Positions 60,124-64,000 of a stretch of DNA of 64,000 bases are shown here, in pieces. Under the pieces are notes generated by a model. The model was not told where the DNA came from and did not search any database. It saw only the letters and a list, made by a program, of their open reading frames with translations. Within the stretch, counting starts at the first letter, position 1. Every line of letters starts with the position of its first letter. The translations under genes and the position numbers were made by a program. The DNA comes from Dillenia suffruticosa (Eukaryota > Streptophyta > Magnoliopsida > Dilleniales > Dilleniaceae), in NCBI GenBank assembly GCA_033439265.1, contig JAVTVX010000013.1:16162500-16226499 (forward strand). The letters are read 5' to 3'.

Positions 60124-61281
60124 ATGGAAGAGAAGAATCAGAATCAGAGTTTCAAAGCTCAAATGAAACCTAATGAAAACGAAGAAGAAGGAGAAGAAGA
60201 AGATGATCATGATGATGAGGAGGAAGAAGGAGAAGAAGAATATGATGATGATGATGATGATGATGAAGGTGATGATGTGGTTGGAGTGTCAGAATCGGAA
60301 ACCCTAACGGTTTTGAGTGATCGTCGAGAAGGTTTGGGTTCTTCGGTGAATCAGGATTCAGGTATGATGTGTTTGTGTGTGTTTTGTTTGTGATCGATGA
60401 TTTTGAGTTGAATTTGGTTGATATTCTTGATGTGATTGATAGATGCTTCGATGAATTCGGCTTCGCAAATGATCGATTCTTCTCTGTTTCAGGTTTGAGA
60501 GCTCGTTTTCATTCTGTTTATTTTCTTTGCGTATTCTGTCTGTCTGAATTTGAAGCATGCATTTTTCTTTTTGTCATTAAATTCTTCAATTTTGATTAGT
60601 GATATAATATGGCCATGCATGTTAATTGATGATCTTTTTTGTGTCATTGTTGTCGTTTTATGGAGTTGGAATTGTAATTTTTTAGATGTTTAAGTTTTCA
60701 TTTTTATTGATATTATTCTGCGAGTGATTTTCCTTTTTTTATGAGCGAATTATTCCAAGAAGTTGAATTGATCCTGTTTAGGGTTTTAGTAATGTGTTGT
60801 AAATCTTCTGACCGGGTTTACATGCATTGCTTGTTGAATCGTGCAGATTCAGGACTTTAGGAGCTTTTAAGGTTAATATGGGAAGATTTCTGTTGTCTTT
60901 TTTCTCATTGCATGATTTAGCGTTTCATAATTTAGGGATTTGTCACTTGATGTTCAATAGAAAAGCAAAAGCAAAACATGGGATTGTGTTCCGGCGTATT
61001 AGAGTATATACAATAACATGGGACAGGATTGTGAAGAAAATTAGTGATCATTGATTAAATTTTGTCTGAGTTGGATCTGAGCAGAATAGAATCCCCCACA
61101 ATCACACTTATGGCTTGGCTAAAGGCAAACGCTTTCTGGTCTTATTTAATCTGAACTGTGAGATTTTGATAGTGTTTCATGAACCTGATATGGGTCAGAT
61201 TAAAAAAGAACAAACTTTGATAACTGGAGTCAATTACCTCCTTTTCTATTCCACAGGATATAGAGTAAGCAGGCTTGTCTG
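60124..61281 (+). CDS. Unrecognised protein with acidic N terminus, 5' part of gene
   Basis: The start codon follows a GA tract. Exon 1 (60124-60361) encodes 79 residues: MEEKNQNQSFKAQ, then a long Glu/Asp run (about residues 20-50), then VVGVSESETLTVLSDRREG. Acidic tracts of this kind occur in nuclear and chromatin-associated proteins, but no domain is visible here. Two continuations fit. Model A joins exon 1 to a 25-nt microexon at 61257-61281 (YRVSRLV), which has a pyrimidine-rich acceptor and a GTGAGT donor and keeps the frame open; the gene then runs off the window. Model B uses 60443-60492 and 60847-60870 and ends in a 103-residue protein (...SSLFQIQDFRSF). I favour A because its splice sites are better. 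The function is unknown. Confidence 0.55.
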
Positions 61282-62104
61282 GTGAGTGGTTGTGTTAATC
61301 TTTTCTTTTTCACATTTCTTTCATCTTGTACTTCATGGACCATTGCCTTAAATACTAAAATTTTCTATTAGCAACTCATTCTTGAGCCAGGAGATTTTAG
61401 TTGTTATTGGGGATGTGTGGTTTCAAAATTTGGTGAAACTTCAACTGTAACCTGTCTCCATTTTGTTGCTAGAATTTATTTATCGACAAACATCCTAAGC
61501 TTGAATTACAAGGTGGGTTATGACTCAGTCAACTCGAGAATAACTGACCTCAGCGCTTGTAGAACCTAAAATAAGTCTCCCTAACAATCTCATCTCAAGA
61601 ATAGTAAATCAAATCATGAATAACATGTGAAGAAAATTTTGGAAGCGTGTTATTAGTCATTCCTGCCAAGAGAGTCAGATGGTCAAACCTGTTGTGCTGA
61701 TATCACCATATGACTTGCCCTAGAGATTTTTTTTTTCTTTGGTACCTAGACCGTGTGGTACGCCACAACCATCAAGAGTGGCTTCTATAGCTTCTTCAAG
61801 GTATCTGGGACTCCAAAGTGCTTGACACTTTAGTTTTAATCTCTCTAAATATAGGTTCTTTATATATAATCAAATGGCTACAAGAGTGCAAACATGCTTG
61901 TCTTAGTCATTGGACATTGTAAAGAAAAACATTAAGTTATAGTCTAGAGGAATATTTCTTACCTCAAGGATTGATGGTAAGTCTCAAATTTGGGTAGTCA
62001 GATGTCACCAAAAAAAAAAAAAAAAAAAAAAGTTAATAATGAAAAGGAACCTGGATTACCATTGTAGTTCTTATGCTTATGCCATCTCAGGCACTAGCTT
62101 AAGT

Positions 62105-62870
62105 CTCTACTGATGTATCATCATCAACAACAATAACAACAACAAACCGAGTCTTAATTCCAATAATTTGGGGTTGACCATTTGAAAGATAAATATGAAG
62201 ATATTTAAAAAGAAAATAAATAAATAAATACAAAGATAAATGAATAATAATAATAATAAATATAATAAATATAAAAATAAATCAAAATAAATAAACAAAT
62301 AAATCAATACTCAAAATTAAAAATAAAAAATAAATAAATAAATAAATATATATATATATAATATATCTAAAATGTGATAGTTTAACTTATGCAGATTTTT
62401 CTACGCCACGCATTCTTATCCAATGTCATCTTCTTGTCTAAACCCTTAACTATCATGTCTTTACGAATAATTTGCATCCAAATTTTTAGCTGTTTATCCC
62501 TACGTTTTATTAGATTTCCTATATTTAAATTCTTGGTTCTCCTAACCGATACATCTGTGGATCTTTTTTGCATATGTCCAAACCACCTCAGACAATATTT
62601 TCGCATCTTATCCACAATTGAACTAATTTTCAACTTATTACGAATCTCTTCATTTCTAATTCTATCTCTTCTAATTTTGCCACACATCTATCTAAACATT
62701 CTCATTTTTGCTACGATCATTTTTTGTTCTTGTTGTTGTTTAATAGCTTAACATTCAGTGTCATACAATAATACAGGTTTAACTGCGGTTCTATAAAACT
62801 TTCCCTTCAAATTCGTTGCCTTTCTCCATTTCATTTGACAAAATATTTTAAGCTGGCTGTCGACCTACCG
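62105..62870 (-). mobile_element. LINE (RTE-like) 3' fragment, 5'-truncated
   Basis: On the minus strand the C-terminal part of a non-LTR reverse transcriptase is readable: LKGKFYRTAVKPVLLYDTEC, AIKQQQEQKMIVAKMRM, MCGKIRRDRIRNEEIR, then KYCLRWFGHMQKR and TLDKNAWRRKI (62382-62687). This is the widespread plant LINE motif set C-KTR-DRIRN / RLRWFGH. It has an in-frame stop before MCGK and lacks the catalytic RT core and endonuclease. The 3' end has GACTCGGTTTGTTGTTGTT, the TTG-rich tail of plant RTE elements. Between the end of the frame and the tail lies about 170 bp of TAAA/TA simple repeat. It is dead and sits inside a probable intron. Confidence 0.85.
62210..62362. repeat. AAAT/TA-rich simple repeat block
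   Basis: Runs of AAATA, AATA and a final (TA)n lie inside the LINE 3' region. Confidence 0.85.
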
Positions 62871-64000
62871 CAATACTGAAGTATCATCAATTGTCTAAAT
62901 TTGATATAGCCTAGCTGCCACGTATTCTTTTGCACACAAAGCACCATTCTTTGTTGGATTTTGTGTTTGTTCACGCTCACCCTAATAAATGAATTTTATA
63001 ATTTTTCTAATTAAACTGCCATTTTCTAAGTTAAGACACTTGGCTATTGAACATAGAAATCTAGTGTAATTGATACTTTACCTCCTGTAGTTTATAGCTA
63101 ATTGTAATTGACCTACAATAGAGTTGTGGAAGTGTCATATGGTAGTCCAACAAATTTGTTGTTGGTAAATAATACTGATTTATCTGTTTCTTTGTTTATG
63201 TTGCATCCATCATCATTCGATAGGAGGACTCCTGCAGCTCTTGTTGGTTTACTTGGTTTATATTCTACAAGAAATAACAAGCAAATAGTAAATAATGAAG
63301 GTACTGTTATGAATACTTACCGAGTAAAAAGGTCATTGTTAAATTGCTAGGACTCCTATTTAATAATAAAAAACCAATAATGTTTGAGTACGACGAATTC
63401 AATGTTACTTCAAGCTCATTTCCTTTGTTGGGTATACTGATTTTTGTGGAAGATAGAATACCATCAGATTTGTTTGAGGTTATGTCATTTGAACTTTTGA
63501 GGCTGCTAATTTTCTATTGTCATGGAATACATTGTATGCAATATTAAAAGCATGCAAACATCTTCACCATCGCCTTTGAACTTTCATTTTTTTTTTGGGG
63601 GGGGGGGGGGAGGTTTTCAACATTGTGCAATAGGTTACTTGAAGAGATAATTTTGTTTTAGATTGGAAGTCAAATTGATGATGGAATCCTGATGTAATGA
63701 TTTTATACCCAGAAGAGTTTGGTTGCTTTAAATTGGAATTAATACAGTTTTAAGAAGAGTTAACTCTTCTTTTTTTTTTTCTCTGTTTCAGTAGTTTTCT
63801 TGATCAGTAAATGAAAGTAAATCTCATGGGGTTTTAGTACATGTTTAAACGTGTTAAGCAAAGTTTTCACTGGACCGAATTAAGAAAGGACAGCACACTT
63901 TTGGGTTGTTGATTCTTAGAGATCACCATGAAAATTGAATTTGGTAACCAGGGTCTAGGTATAATTCTTTGATGACTGATTTAAATTTAACTTACTGTTT

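Larger units (their letters stand above)
61282..64000 (+). other. Probable long intron of the acidic-protein gene
   Basis: Contains poly(A) at 62010-62030, the LINE end, a simple-repeat block (62210-62360) and poly(G) at 63598-63611. Two neighbouring open frames (63108-63350, 63344-63547) read like protein but have no recognised family. They might be exons or relics. Confidence 0.4.

Noticed and set aside
1-64000. CRISPR arrays, bacterial operons, rRNA or intact tRNA genes
   Set aside because: None seen; the spliced genes and repeats are those of a plant nuclear genome.

Overview
The window is nuclear DNA of a flowering plant, most likely a woody eudicot. The evidence is GT-AG spliced plant genes, very AT-rich intergenic DNA, frequent CT/GA microsatellites, and a plant repeat set of Ty1/copia and Ty3/gypsy fossils, an RTE-like LINE, tRNA-derived SINEs and foldback and terminal-inverted-repeat DNA elements. 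I cannot name the species.

Layout, left to right: the 3' end of FAD6 (plastid omega-6 desaturase, +, 1-1478); a convergent intronless BTB/T1 plus beta-propeller protein gene (-, 3128-4456); a gene-poor stretch with SINEs and a broken Ty1/copia element (9485-15216); an 11-exon ubiquitin-specific protease gene of the plant UBP23 type (+, 19039-27570); a ~1 kb inverted-repeat DNA element (28255-29254); a single-exon LRR receptor-like kinase gene (+, 34392-36974) with upstream reading frames in its leader; a five-exon eIF5A gene (+, 43677-48031) with a ~3 kb first intron; a purine-permease pseudogene (-, 49680-50630); two eroded LTR elements (50907-52319 and about 53030-55418); a striking ~1.4 kb foldback element built of ~125-bp tandem units (56031-57475); and the 5' end of an unrecognised very acidic protein gene (+, from 60124) whose long intron appears to hold a LINE 3' end.

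The genes do not form one pathway: lipid desaturation, ubiquitin removal, receptor signalling, translation elongation and nucleobase transport are all present. Their order is still informative. From memory, FAD6 beside a BTB/propeller gene, and a BTB/propeller gene beside an LRR kinase and a purine permease, are adjacent pairs in two different Arabidopsis segments. This window looks like an unsplit version of that ancestral block, spread out by repeats.

The most interesting items are the foldback element with its clustered CACGTG motifs, a SINE family with target-site duplications visible at several copies, GA tracts that run directly into the start codons of three separate genes, a duplicated start region in the kinase leader, and an LTR that contains a primer-binding-site-like motif near its own end. 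I found no wholly unknown biological system that I could defend.
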